From the NCBI GenBank assembly GCA_963833505.1, contig CAWHYG010000007.1:1984001-2048000 (forward strand): a stretch of DNA of 64,000 nucleotides. The letters run 5' to 3'. The position numbers and the translations under genes were made by a program. This document shows positions 52,988-61,389 of the stretch, one piece after another. The DNA is from CAWHYG01 sp963833505. Lineage in GTDB: Bacteria > Eisenbacteria > RBG-16-71-46 > CAIMUX01. Positions within the stretch are counted from its first letter, which is position 1. Every line of letters begins with the position of its first letter. The notes beneath the pieces are model-generated. The model saw only the letters and a program-made list of their open reading frames with translations, made no database searches and was not told where the DNA came from.

Positions 52988-55192
52988 TCAGCTCTCGCGG
53001 GAAAGGATCACCCGCGCATCGACGGCGTAGCTGATTCCGCCGGCAGGCGCGGCCAGGATCGGGTTCATCTCCAGCTCGCGGATTCTCGGGAAATCCTCGA
53101 TCAGCCGTGAAACCCGCTCCAGGAGGGAAGCAAGCTGGCTCCGATCGACCGGCGCTTCGCCGCGGAGGCCTTGCAGGATCTCGCGCCCCCGGATTGCGCC
53201 GATCATCTCGGCGGCGTCCAGGTCGGTGATCGGGAGCACGCGAAAGACGGCGCTTCCGAGCACCTCCGCGAAGATCCCGCCCAGACCGAATCCGAGCAGG
53301 GGTCCGAAGACCGGATCCTGGATCACGCCGATCAGAACCTCCCGGGCCGCGGGAATCATCCGTTGCAGCACGAATCGCGGTTCGCCGCTGCGAGCCGCCG
53401 GGCGGGACGGATTCTCCCGGAGCGCTGGATGGGCGGAAGTCTTCTCGAAAGCGGGAAGGGACGCGATCTTCTCGAGGGCAGTTCGGAGCGAATCGCGATC
53501 CGGGAGAACCGGCGAGATCAGCCCTTGTCCCGTCTTGTGCGCGCCGGAGGCCCCATCCGCCTTCAGGATCGCCGGAAAACCGAACGCTTCCGCGCGGCGG
53601 AGAATCCCCTCGGCGGAATCATGGATCCACGGCGCGACCGGAATCCCATAGGTCTCGACCAGCGCGATCGCTTCGGACAGGAGAAGCTGGTCGCGTCCCG
53701 CGCGTTCCGCTCCCTCCATGATCGCGCGGCCGCGCGCATGATCCACGGTGAAGGAGGACCGCTTTCCCTCCGGGCGCGATCGCAGCTTCTGGTATCGCGC
53801 CATCGCCGCGAGGCTGCGACACGCTTCTTCCGGATACGGATAGAAAGGAACGCGGCGGCCGTACTCCGTTTCGAGATCCGTGAAAGATCGAACCTGGCCC
53901 ATGAAGCAGGCGAGAACCGGCTTGTCCGGAAAAGCAGCACTGGTTGAGACGATGACGCGGGCGACTCCGGGCGCGTCGATCATCACCGGCGGGACAAAGA
54001 TCACGAGGAGCGCATCCACGGCCGGATCCGCCAGGACCGGAGGCAGCGCGGCCGCATAACGCGCGGGATCAGCGCTGGCGAGGAGATCCACCGGATTGGC
54101 CACGCTCGCCTCCGGGGGTAGAACCGAGCGGAGCGCTTCCCGGGTCGCAAAAGACAGCTCGGCCGGCAAAAGCCCGAAGCTCACCGCCGCGTCCGTGGCG
54201 AGGATCCCCGGCCCTCCCGCGTTGGTCACGACCGCAAGCCGCGGCCCGGCCGGAATCGGCTGGGTCGAAAGGGCGCGCGTGAGGTCGAACATCTCGCTGA
54301 CCGAGTCGACGCGGATGACGCCGCACTGTTCGAACAGGGCGCCCGTGGCGACGTCGCTGCCCGCCAGCGCTCCGGTGTGGGAGATGGCCGCGCGGGCTCC
54401 GCTCTCCGTGCGCCCCGATTTCACAGCCAGGATCGGCTTTCTTCGGGTGATCCGCCGGGCGATCGTCGTGAAGGTCTCCAGCAGGCTGAAGCTCTCCAGA
54501 TACAGCAGGATGATCTCCGAACGCGGATCGTCCTCCAGATAGAGCAAAAGATCCGCGCTGGTGACGTCGGTCTTGTTCCCGACGCTGGCGAACATGGAGA
54601 ACCCGACGTTGAGGCGGAGAGCGTGCTCGAGGATGACTTCGCCGAGCGCTCCCGACTGCGTCACCATGGCCACCTTTCCCGGCAGAGGCGGCGTGCGGGC
54701 GAAGGAGGCGTTCAACCGGACGTTCTCTTCCGTGTTGAACACGCCCATGCAGTTCGGTCCCACCATGCGCATCCCGTACCGCTTGAGGATCTCGACCAGC
54801 GCCTCCTCGCGGCGGATCCCTTCGCCGCCGATCTCCCGGAATCCCGCCGTGATCAGGACGAGCCCGCGAACCCCCTTGCGCCCGCACTCCTCGACCACGG
54901 CCAGGACCTGATCGCGGGGCACGGCGAGAATGGCCAGGTCCACGGGCTCGGGAAGGTCGGACACGGAAGGCCAGCACCGCATGCTCTGCAGCACCGTCTC
55001 GTGCGAGTTGACCGGGAAGACCGGCCCGTTGAAATCCCCGGCAACCAGATTGCGCAGGATCTCGCGGCCGATCGATCCGTGCCGCCGCGAGGCGCCGACC
55101 ACCGCCACCGAGCGAGGACGGAAGATGGCATCGAGCGAGCGCGGATCCGCGGGATCCGGACGGCCCGCCGAGTGCGGCGCTACTTGAGACAT
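52988..55192 (-). CDS. ADP-forming acetyl/acyl-CoA synthetase (fused alpha and beta parts)
   Basis: A 734-residue enzyme of the ACD family, which converts acyl-CoA, ADP and phosphate to the acid, CoA and ATP. An N-terminal CoA-binding domain (IFRPRSVAVVGASRRHGSIGREILRNL) and succinyl-CoA-ligase-like domains include the phospho-His region AAISHTGALAGSD (~residue 270) and VVTNAGGPGILATDA. A C-terminal ATP-grasp domain follows (AIALVETYGIPVAPW, AFGFPAILKADGASGAHKTGQGLIS, FGLGGIFAEVLGSAVFRVLPI, ELEMNPILA). GGAGGG lies six bases before ATG 55192, favouring it over 55231. It implies acetate or other acid production with ATP gain. Confidence 0.9.
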   Translation of the reverse strand: MSQVAPHSAGRPDPADPRSLDAIFRPRSVAVVGASRRHGSIGREILRNLVAGDFNGPVFPVNSHETVLQSMRCWPSVSDLPEPVDLAILAVPRDQVLAVVEECGRKGVRGLVLITAGFREIGGEGIRREEALVEILKRYGMRMVGPNCMGVFNTEENVRLNASFARTPPLPGKVAMVTQSGALGEVILEHALRLNVGFSMFASVGNKTDVTSADLLLYLEDDPRSEIILLYLESFSLLETFTTIARRITRRKPILAVKSGRTESGARAAISHTGALAGSDVATGALFEQCGVIRVDSVSEMFDLTRALSTQPIPAGPRLAVVTNAGGPGILATDAAVSFGLLPAELSFATREALRSVLPPEASVANPVDLLASADPARYAAALPPVLADPAVDALLVIFVPPVMIDAPGVARVIVSTSAAFPDKPVLACFMGQVRSFTDLETEYGRRVPFYPYPEEACRSLAAMARYQKLRSRPEGKRSSFTVDHARGRAIMEGAERAGRDQLLLSEAIALVETYGIPVAPWIHDSAEGILRRAEAFGFPAILKADGASGAHKTGQGLISPVLPDRDSLRTALEKIASLPAFEKTSAHPALRENPSRPAARSGEPRFVLQRMIPAAREVLIGVIQDPVFGPLLGFGLGGIFAEVLGSAVFRVLPITDLDAAEMIGAIRGREILQGLRGEAPVDRSQLASLLERVSRLIEDFPRIRELEMNPILAAPAGGISYAVDARVILSRES

Positions 55193-55250
55193 CGGCACCC
55201 TCCGTGCAACTGTGCGCATCCGATCCGCCAACCGGAGCAGAGCCCGTGGT

Positions 55251-56558
55251 TCATCGGTCCTCCGTCGCTCCGGAAGATCCCATCGAGCTGCGGACGACCG
55301 GAGGGTCGCCGCGATGGGTGTTCAAGGCTTCCTCAAGAGCCTCTTCGATCAGCGCCGACAATCGCTGCAAGTCGCTCTGCAGCTCGGCGTCCAGCTCGGG
55401 CAGATCCATGAGATTTTTGGCCCGATCCTGGATCTCGCGGAGCTTGGCCACGCCGAAATCGTAGTTCCGGTCGTAGGCGTAGTGATACTGGTTGAACAAG
55501 GCGGTAAGCTCACTCTCCTCCGCGGCGATCCAGTTGAAACGAGCGGCCAGTCTGAGTGACTCGGTCCGTTTCGCCAGGGAATCGATCGATGCCGAAAGCG
55601 GACCTCCGTGTTCTGCCAGCGGCCATCGCGCGAGTGAATCGGCCAGGCTCGCCAGGCTTCGGGCCAGATTCGCCGCATCCTGCTCGACGTGCCGATACCC
55701 GGTCACCGCGCCCTTCGGATCCGCCTCCGCTCGACTCACGTTCTCCTTCTCCTCAAGCAGAATGCGGTTATAGCGGGCGACCAGGGCGTCGTAGCCGGCG
55801 GCCGCGGCCCGCCTTCGCGCCTCGCGCCCGATCTTCGAGGCCTGTCGGGCGAGCAGGCCGTACTCCTGCTGCAGATCCGACGCGCCCTCGAGATCCGCCC
55901 TGCCCTCAGCGTCCTTGACCTTCTTGATCAGGGCTTTCGTCTCCCGTTCGATGGAGGCATAGGTCGCGCCGAGGGCCTCCGGATCGTCTTGGGCGGCCGT
56001 CGCCGCCTCATTGAGCTGCCGCACGAGGCCGCCGTATCGATTCTGATCCCTCGCGAATCCGATGCCCAGGATGTTCCACCGGGCATGAGCCGCGATCTCC
56101 TGGACCTGAGTGACCGCCGCGTCGTCACGGGCACGCATCCGGGACAACGAGTCCGCCACGCCACCCGCACGCTCCGCCAACGCCTGGTAACCATCCAGAG
56201 CCGCCGCGGTGTCGCCCGATGCGATGGATCGATTGGCCTGCTCGATGCGCCGGTTCAGCGGATCAATCAGCGCGGAACGGTGCTCCCTCTCTTCCATCAG
56301 CTTGAGATCGCTCTTCATGTGGGGCGCACATCCCGCGGAGGTCAGCACGAGCACCAGCGCGACCATGACCATGGGCAGCGCGGCTTTGACCGTGCGCAGC
56401 GCGGTCGCGGCGGAGGCCCCGGGGCGCGCGATCAGGGCGATGACCGCGTGCTGGGCGACCGCGCCAAGACGACGTGCCTTCACCGTTCGCGACGCCCCTC
56501 TCCCCGGCCGACCCGCCATCCGGGCCGCGTTCATCGTGACCGTTGGTTCCAATCCCAT
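55251..56558 (-). CDS. Coiled-coil lipoprotein of unknown function
   Basis: 435 residues. A basic N-terminal stretch is followed by a hydrophobic segment ending in a lipobox (MVMVALVLVLTSAGCAPHM, Cys ~77). The remainder is almost entirely helical, Ala/Leu/Glu/Arg-rich coiled coil (RRIEQANRSIASGDTAAALDGYQ..., VSRAEADPKGAVTGYRHVEQDAANLARSLASLADSLA). I do not recognise a family. The starts at 56372 or 56366 would give a standard lipoprotein signal; ATG 56558 has GAGGGG upstream and is kept. It lies 58 bases before the acyl-CoA synthetase gene on the same strand. Confidence 0.55.
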   Translation of the reverse strand: MGLEPTVTMNAARMAGRPGRGASRTVKARRLGAVAQHAVIALIARPGASAATALRTVKAALPMVMVALVLVLTSAGCAPHMKSDLKLMEEREHRSALIDPLNRRIEQANRSIASGDTAAALDGYQALAERAGGVADSLSRMRARDDAAVTQVQEIAAHARWNILGIGFARDQNRYGGLVRQLNEAATAAQDDPEALGATYASIERETKALIKKVKDAEGRADLEGASDLQQEYGLLARQASKIGREARRRAAAAGYDALVARYNRILLEEKENVSRAEADPKGAVTGYRHVEQDAANLARSLASLADSLARWPLAEHGGPLSASIDSLAKRTESLRLAARFNWIAAEESELTALFNQYHYAYDRNYDFGVAKLREIQDRAKNLMDLPELDAELQSDLQRLSALIEEALEEALNTHRGDPPVVRSSMGSSGATEDR

Positions 56559-56901
56559 GCCCCTCGTTCGTCGAGAGTGATCACGTGAGCCCGGACGCCC
56601 AGGGCCAGTCGCGGCGCATCATCCTGCTTCTCGCCGCACCTCCGGCGCCGGGCATCCGGAACATCAGGCAAACAACGCTGACTTCGGGAAGCATAACACC
56701 TGGTGATGTCGGGGAGCGCCAGTACGGCGGGCGTCTGGTCTTGGGGAGTCAACGCCTTTCCGCACGCCCATGATGGACCCGGGCGCTGAGGCGGGCCAAG
56801 CGATCTGGAGCAGGCCGAAACCGGTCGCATTCCCGATGGTGGGTCGAACCCGTGCCACATTCCTTCCGCATTCCCTCGCCCTTTGCGATCGCCAAGGTCC
56901 C

Positions 56902-56910
56902 TGGTATAAT
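56902..56910 (+). promoter_or_regulatory. Extended -10-like element
   Basis: TGGTATAAT is a perfect extended -10 (TGnTATAAT), with a weak TTTGCG about 17 bases upstream. It immediately precedes a decayed coding remnant and is 470 bases from the next intact gene, so it may be fortuitous or a relic promoter. Confidence 0.3.
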
Positions 56911-56916
56911 CAAGTT

Positions 56917-57098
56917 GAGGTTCGTTCGTCTCTACGCCTATAGAAACAGGTTCGCGCCCGGCGGCCTCACTTCCTGGGACGGCGGTCTCCGGTCGCTATA
57001 GACGGCCGCCGGCCCCACCGGGGAGCTACTGGGTGCGGCTCGACGGTCCGACCGCAAGTTGCGCCGAACACTTCGTCATCGTCCCGGGAACGCCTTGA
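56917..57098 (+). pseudogene. Remnant of a FlgD-like / type IX-like C-terminal sorting module
   Basis: One frame reads RFVRLYAYRNRFAPGGLTSWDGG and then hits a stop. Another frame continues APPGSYWVRLDG, then CAEHFVIVPGTP, to TGA 57096. Together they reproduce the ending of the C-terminal module seen on three intact exported proteins here (V.L..Y...GR..PG..T..WDG......G.YWVRL). No upstream body of a gene remains. It is a decayed 3' fragment of an exported protein gene in an 825-base gap that also holds a dispersed repeat. Confidence 0.5.
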
Positions 57099-57252
57099 CG
57101 GCGCACGATTCCAGCCGCCGCTCTTGCGGCCGGAAGGCACACTTCAGATTTCCAGCTCAACGGTGCTGGTCGGTCAGGTTTCCAGACGTGGAATCCGGCG
57201 CCCCGAGAGGTCACTGTGGCCCGCATTGTTCATGAACCCCCTGTTGCGGCAG

Positions 57253-57331
57253 CGGATCTGCCCGCCATGACTGCGTTGCGCTTGCCCTCACTCCTCGACA
57301 TACTGCAGGGAGGATGCCCGCGTCGTTCGGG
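57253..57331 (+). repeat. Dispersed ~79-bp repeat, direct copy
   Basis: It matches the reverse complement of 30001-30080 nearly base for base, including TGACTGCGTTGCGCTTGCCC and CTCCTCGACATACTGCAG. It lies 52 bases before the start of the SUMF1-like gene and might overlap its control region. Confidence 0.7.
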
Positions 57332-57382
57332 CGCGCCGTTGGGCCACCGGCCGGACGGCGGTCCGGAGAAAGGAAGGGGGGA

Positions 57383-58363
57383 GTGGCCCGCATCGCGAAC
57401 GCCGATTCGAACTCGTTCGGGGTCCTGATCCGCGCGCTGATCCCGTCGTTCCTCAGGGTGCGCGCCCTCACCGCGAGGTTCCTGGCCGCCGCCCTCATCC
57501 TGGTCTTTCAAAGCGTCCGCAGCGTGGCCCCCGCGGCCGCCTTGGGCGCAGACGCAGCCCCCCTCCCCGAACCGGCGGCCGGCACGGTGCGCTCCTTCAC
57601 TCTCCGTCCGGGCGTGAGCATGGATTTCGTCTGGATTCCCTCAGGCAAATTCGAGATGGGCTCGCGAGCGCAGGACGTTCCCGGCGGACCGCTCGCCGCC
57701 CACCACGGAGCCGGATTCATGGTGGAGACGCCGATGCACCCGGTCACGTTCTCCCATGGGTTCTGGCTCGGCCGCTACGAGGTAACGCAGGCGCAATGGC
57801 AGGCGGTCATGGGGAAAAACCCTTCGAAGTTCAAGAACGACTCCCGGCTTCCGGTCGACAACGTCTCGTGGAATCACGCCCAGCAGTTCATCAAGATCCT
57901 GAACAGAGGCGACACCGGCCCGTTTCGTCTCCCGACCGAGGCCGAATGGGAATACGCGTGCCGCGCCGGCACGACGACCCGCTTTTACACCGGCGACTGC
58001 ATCACCACGGATCAAGCCAACTTCAACGGCCACGCCCAGTGGAAGGGATGCGAGCGCGGCATCTTCCGGATGCGTCCGGTCCCGGTCGGGATCTTCCCGC
58101 CCAATCCATGGGGTCTCCACGACATGCTCGGCAACGTCTGGGAATGGTGCCAGGACAACTGGCATCGCGACTTCAACAACGCGCCGGAGGACGGCCGCGC
58201 CTGGCCCGACGGCAATCTGAGCTGGAAGGAGAAGCGCGAGCGCGTGCTGCGCGGCGGCGCCTATGACCTGGGTTCCGGCTGGCTGTCGACCACGCTGCGA
58301 GAGGGCGTGGGCGCCGGCTTTGTCGACGAGACGCAGGGCGTTCGCCTGGCCCGGAACCCGTAG
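57383..58363 (+). CDS. Exported SUMF1 / formylglycine-generating-enzyme-like protein
   Basis: A 326-residue protein with a signal segment (FLAAALILVFQSV...AAALGAD) and an FGE/SUMF1 domain: FVWIPSGKFEMGS, GFWLGRYEVTQAQWQAVMGKNPSKF, PVDNVSWNHAQQFIKILN, RLPTEAEWEYACRAGT and PNPWGLHDMLGNVWEWCQDNW, ending VRLARNP. True formylglycine synthesis needs a Cys pair late in the domain; here GAYDLGSGWLSTTLRE lacks the usual Cys, so it is more likely a non-catalytic or differently active member. GTG 57383 follows AAGGAAGGGGGGA and was chosen for that site. Confidence 0.78.
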   Translation: MARIANADSNSFGVLIRALIPSFLRVRALTARFLAAALILVFQSVRSVAPAAALGADAAPLPEPAAGTVRSFTLRPGVSMDFVWIPSGKFEMGSRAQDVPGGPLAAHHGAGFMVETPMHPVTFSHGFWLGRYEVTQAQWQAVMGKNPSKFKNDSRLPVDNVSWNHAQQFIKILNRGDTGPFRLPTEAEWEYACRAGTTTRFYTGDCITTDQANFNGHAQWKGCERGIFRMRPVPVGIFPPNPWGLHDMLGNVWEWCQDNWHRDFNNAPEDGRAWPDGNLSWKEKRERVLRGGAYDLGSGWLSTTLREGVGAGFVDETQGVRLARNP

Positions 58364-58432
58364 CCCCCAGAGCCCGTCGGCGCCGACGCAGCCCATTCTG
58401 AGCCGCCAAACGGCGGTCCACCGGCGCTGACC

Positions 58433-58621
58433 GGCGGCTGTTGCGTCGCATGATCGGCGGTTCACGCCCTTGCGCTCCGAAGCCGGAGCGGGCCATGGAG
58501 GAGCGGCGTGCGGAGTGCGGACGGAGCGCACGCCAGTGCGCGGAGCCGCACGGAGTAGCCGCGACGACCCGGCCCGCGGAGGCTTTGGGGCGCAAGGGCT
58601 CCGATGCGCTCAACGGCGTCG
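58433..58621 (+). repeat. Dispersed structured repeat, copy B, with a 24-nt tandem tail
   Basis: Counterpart of 28068-28202. The stem arms are 58468-58484 and 58581-58597 (17 positions, wobble pairs at two), and the loop is about 70 bases longer than in copy A, with its own GC-rich inverted sequence. Downstream, (G)GGCT(C/T)CGATGC(G/A)C(T/C)CAACGGCG repeats with a ~24-base period to about 58670. It lies between the convergent SUMF1-like and dimethylformamidase-like genes. Confidence 0.6.
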
Positions 58622-58704
58622 GCTTCGATGCACCCAACGGCGCGGGCTCCGATGCGCTCAACAAAGCCAGCCACGAGCAACGGCTCCAAAGAGCTGATCA
58701 GAAG

Positions 58705-61164
58705 CTACCGCACGTGCACAAACACCCGAGGCTCAGCTCCCGGCGCGCGAATCCAGTACACCCCCGACGGCAGCGCGCGCCCATGGGAGTCGTTCAGGTC
58801 CCAGCGAACCGCCCCCGTGGTGGCGTCCAGAAGCTCCGTCTTGAGCCACGCCAGCTCGCGTCCGTCCGGGCCGTAAACGCCCACGCCTTCCGGAAGCCTG
58901 CCTGTCATATGGACCACCAGTCCGCTTGTGACCGGATTCGGGATGATCGTCAGGTTCAGCCAGTTGGTCTGGGCCGGCGGCGTGGAGCTCAGATGGTCGA
59001 TCAGATTGCGCGTGATCTTCTGGACGATCGGGTCCGCTTCGAGCCCCCAGCACCAGTTGGTGGTTCCGCCGTCGAAAAGGAAGGACCGCCCGCGGTCGGA
59101 CAGCCCGGCCACGGCCACGCCGCTGGAATCGGCCGCGTTGAGGTTGGTGCAGGGCGCATATCCCAGCACCTGGAAGTCGGCCGGCGCCTGGAAGCCCGGG
59201 CGGATCGTAGGCGGAGCGTTGGAAGTCCAGACCAGCGGAGCGCCGTCCACTTCGTATCCCACGATGGCCTGGTCCTGGCCGAAGGTCTGCCCGTCGGTCA
59301 GCCCGGTCCCCGCGAACACCCAGCTCCTGGTGTTGTAGGCCGTGTAACCGCCGCTGCCGGTCACCCAGTCGTAATGGCAGTCGCCAGGGCAGGAAGAGGA
59401 CGTGGACCAGTTGACCATCCCGCCGTATCGGTAGTCGAGACCGAAAAGGCGCTGCGGCGGATCGTCCACGGGAGGGCTGTCCCAGTTCGTGGTCACGCCC
59501 GAGGGGTCTTTGTGCAGATAGGGATCGATCCCATACCTGGTCTTGTAACAGGTGAGGCGCCGCGATCCCGTGCATCCCGGAGGCGCCACCGGATCGCAGG
59601 ACTCCATCCGCGTCTGCCACCAGCAGGTGTTGCCGGCCAGCGAGATGATCGACCCGCCGGCCGCGAGGTATCGTTCCAGGCCCTCGCGCATGTTGCGCGT
59701 CCAGTATTCGCTGTGCCAGCAGAGCACCAGTCCGGGATACCGGAAGAGCAGATCCGGGCGGTCATTCAGATCGTCGTCGTTGGCCACTTCGTACGGAATG
59801 CCCTCGCGCTCGAGCCACCGGATCAGATAGATGGGAGCCGCGTAGAGGCAGTCCAGCCAGGCGTCCATCGGACGTTCAAAGCTGATGGTGAACACCTCCG
59901 GGTGGCTGTAGAAGCTCCCGCCGCCCCAGCCGTTGTACGCCTGGTCGGTGTGCGTGGGAAGCTCCACCAGGATCGAGCCGTTGCCGCCGTGGCCCCGGAC
60001 GACGAACGAGGCGTCTACGGGACGGTCGCCGTCATCGATCTGGGCGATGTAGACGCCCGACTTCCAGTCCGAGCCGACCGGGATCAAGGTGGACGCGGGC
60101 CACCCGCAACCGGTCGAGCAGGCCCCCGCCGGCACGGGCTGCTCGGCAAGGCCGGTCACAGGAATGGGTCCCAGAACCAGGTCGCGTTCGAGCCCCTCGC
60201 GGTAGACGCGCAGATCGGCCTGACCCTGGCCGCAGGAAGCATGCACCTCGACCGGCTGACCGGGCTCCACCGTCAACGGCCGGAGGTAAAGCTCCAGCTT
60301 CTTCGCCTCGGCCCCGGTGTGCACCTCCAGGTCGTCGATCCAGAAGGTCCCGCTCCGGAGGAACTTGCGGTAGGGCAGGCCGAACATGAGAAAGCAGGTC
60401 CCCCACACCGGCTTGTCCTGGTGTCGGAAGGAGAGCCGATACCGTCGAAAACCGCTCATCTGCGCGCCCGTCACGTCCATCAAAGGGATCGTCTCGAGCC
60501 AGTACTGCCGATAGTCGCAGACGACCACCTGAACGCGCATGGAAGCGTCGGGCTCCTGGATGCGGAGGGAGACGTCGACGGTATAGCGGGCATTGATGTC
60601 GGGGATGGTGAAGAAGGCGGTCGTGACCTGGAAGTTCGCCGGCGCCAGGGAAAGATCGACCCGAAGGGAGGGCCGCGCGGCGCCGTAGACGGTCGTATCG
60701 GCGGAAGTCTTGATCCAGGGAAGATATTCCGGCGGGCCGATCCCCCATCCCTGCGGAAGACCGGTGGCCGGCGAGGCGTGGTCAAAACTCTCACGGTAGA
60801 CGATGGCATCGGTGTCGGCGGGGGCCAGGGCGACCAACGGCACGGAACCAGCCGGATGCAATCCAGCGGCGGATGATCCCGGCGCCGCAATCCGGTCCGG
60901 TTCCAGTGGCGGAGACCACACTTCCGGGCCTGCCGGCAGGGACTCGGATGAACTCGACGCGGCAGGAAGCTGGGCGGACGGCTCGTACGCCGAGGCAGCG
61001 CGTGCAGCAGACGGCGCCACGCGGGCCGCGGACCCGGATCCGATCAGAAGCGCCAGGATTGACAGCGCCGAAAGCAGGTCAAATCGGTGGCTTTCATGGA
61101 CAGAGGCCCGAGCCGCGATTCGCTCCAGGCCTGTTCTCACGTGACTCCGGCCGGCGAGCTTCAT
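58705..61164 (-). CDS. Exported N,N-dimethylformamidase beta-subunit-like protein with a FlgD-like C-terminal module
   Basis: 819 residues. A signal segment (LLSALSILALLIGSGSAARV) is followed by a lectin-like beta domain (PSLRVDLSLAPANFQVTTAFF). The central region matches the large domain of dimethylformamidase-type proteins: VELPTHTDQAYNGWGGGSFY, YLIRWLEREGIPYEVANDDDL, LVLCWHSEYWTRNMREGLERYLAAGG and LAGNTCWWQTRM. The C-terminal ~90 residues (LTIIPNPVTSGLVVHMTGRL...GVYGPDGRELAW...VRWDLNDSHGRALPSGVYWIRA) are the sorting module. Enzyme activity is not established. The substrate may be an extracellular amide or carbohydrate. GGAGGGGAGGG precedes ATG 61164. Confidence 0.75.
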   Translation of the reverse strand: MKLAGRSHVRTGLERIAARASVHESHRFDLLSALSILALLIGSGSAARVAPSAARAASAYEPSAQLPAASSSSESLPAGPEVWSPPLEPDRIAAPGSSAAGLHPAGSVPLVALAPADTDAIVYRESFDHASPATGLPQGWGIGPPEYLPWIKTSADTTVYGAARPSLRVDLSLAPANFQVTTAFFTIPDINARYTVDVSLRIQEPDASMRVQVVVCDYRQYWLETIPLMDVTGAQMSGFRRYRLSFRHQDKPVWGTCFLMFGLPYRKFLRSGTFWIDDLEVHTGAEAKKLELYLRPLTVEPGQPVEVHASCGQGQADLRVYREGLERDLVLGPIPVTGLAEQPVPAGACSTGCGWPASTLIPVGSDWKSGVYIAQIDDGDRPVDASFVVRGHGGNGSILVELPTHTDQAYNGWGGGSFYSHPEVFTISFERPMDAWLDCLYAAPIYLIRWLEREGIPYEVANDDDLNDRPDLLFRYPGLVLCWHSEYWTRNMREGLERYLAAGGSIISLAGNTCWWQTRMESCDPVAPPGCTGSRRLTCYKTRYGIDPYLHKDPSGVTTNWDSPPVDDPPQRLFGLDYRYGGMVNWSTSSSCPGDCHYDWVTGSGGYTAYNTRSWVFAGTGLTDGQTFGQDQAIVGYEVDGAPLVWTSNAPPTIRPGFQAPADFQVLGYAPCTNLNAADSSGVAVAGLSDRGRSFLFDGGTTNWCWGLEADPIVQKITRNLIDHLSSTPPAQTNWLNLTIIPNPVTSGLVVHMTGRLPEGVGVYGPDGRELAWLKTELLDATTGAVRWDLNDSHGRALPSGVYWIRAPGAEPRVFVHVR

Positions 61165-61389
61165 GCCCTCCCCTCCGCGCCAATCCCAGGTCCGAACCGG
61201 ATCACAGCGGAAACCCATGCTCGGGCACGAGGCGCATCCATCGCGCTTGGTCGAAGCATCCTGCCCGCCGCATCCGAGAAAACCGCCCTGGACCCGACGA
61301 TCCAGCCTGGGCAGCCCCCTTGAACAAGCGGTCCGGCGGGACTAGTCTCCGGGGCGTCGGGTTTGCTCAACCCTGCGTCGGGGGGACTC

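Noticed and set aside
55758..55765. A fifth CAGAATGC octamer
   Set aside because: It lies in the coiled-coil lipoprotein gene and is read in frame (NRILLEE), so there is no break there. I keep it as a counterexample to a universal artefact.
56902..57383. Long 5' leader or riboswitch for the SUMF1-like gene
   Set aside because: The segment after the -10-like box translates to a decayed sorting module and then contains the dispersed repeat, so a structured leader is not the best explanation.
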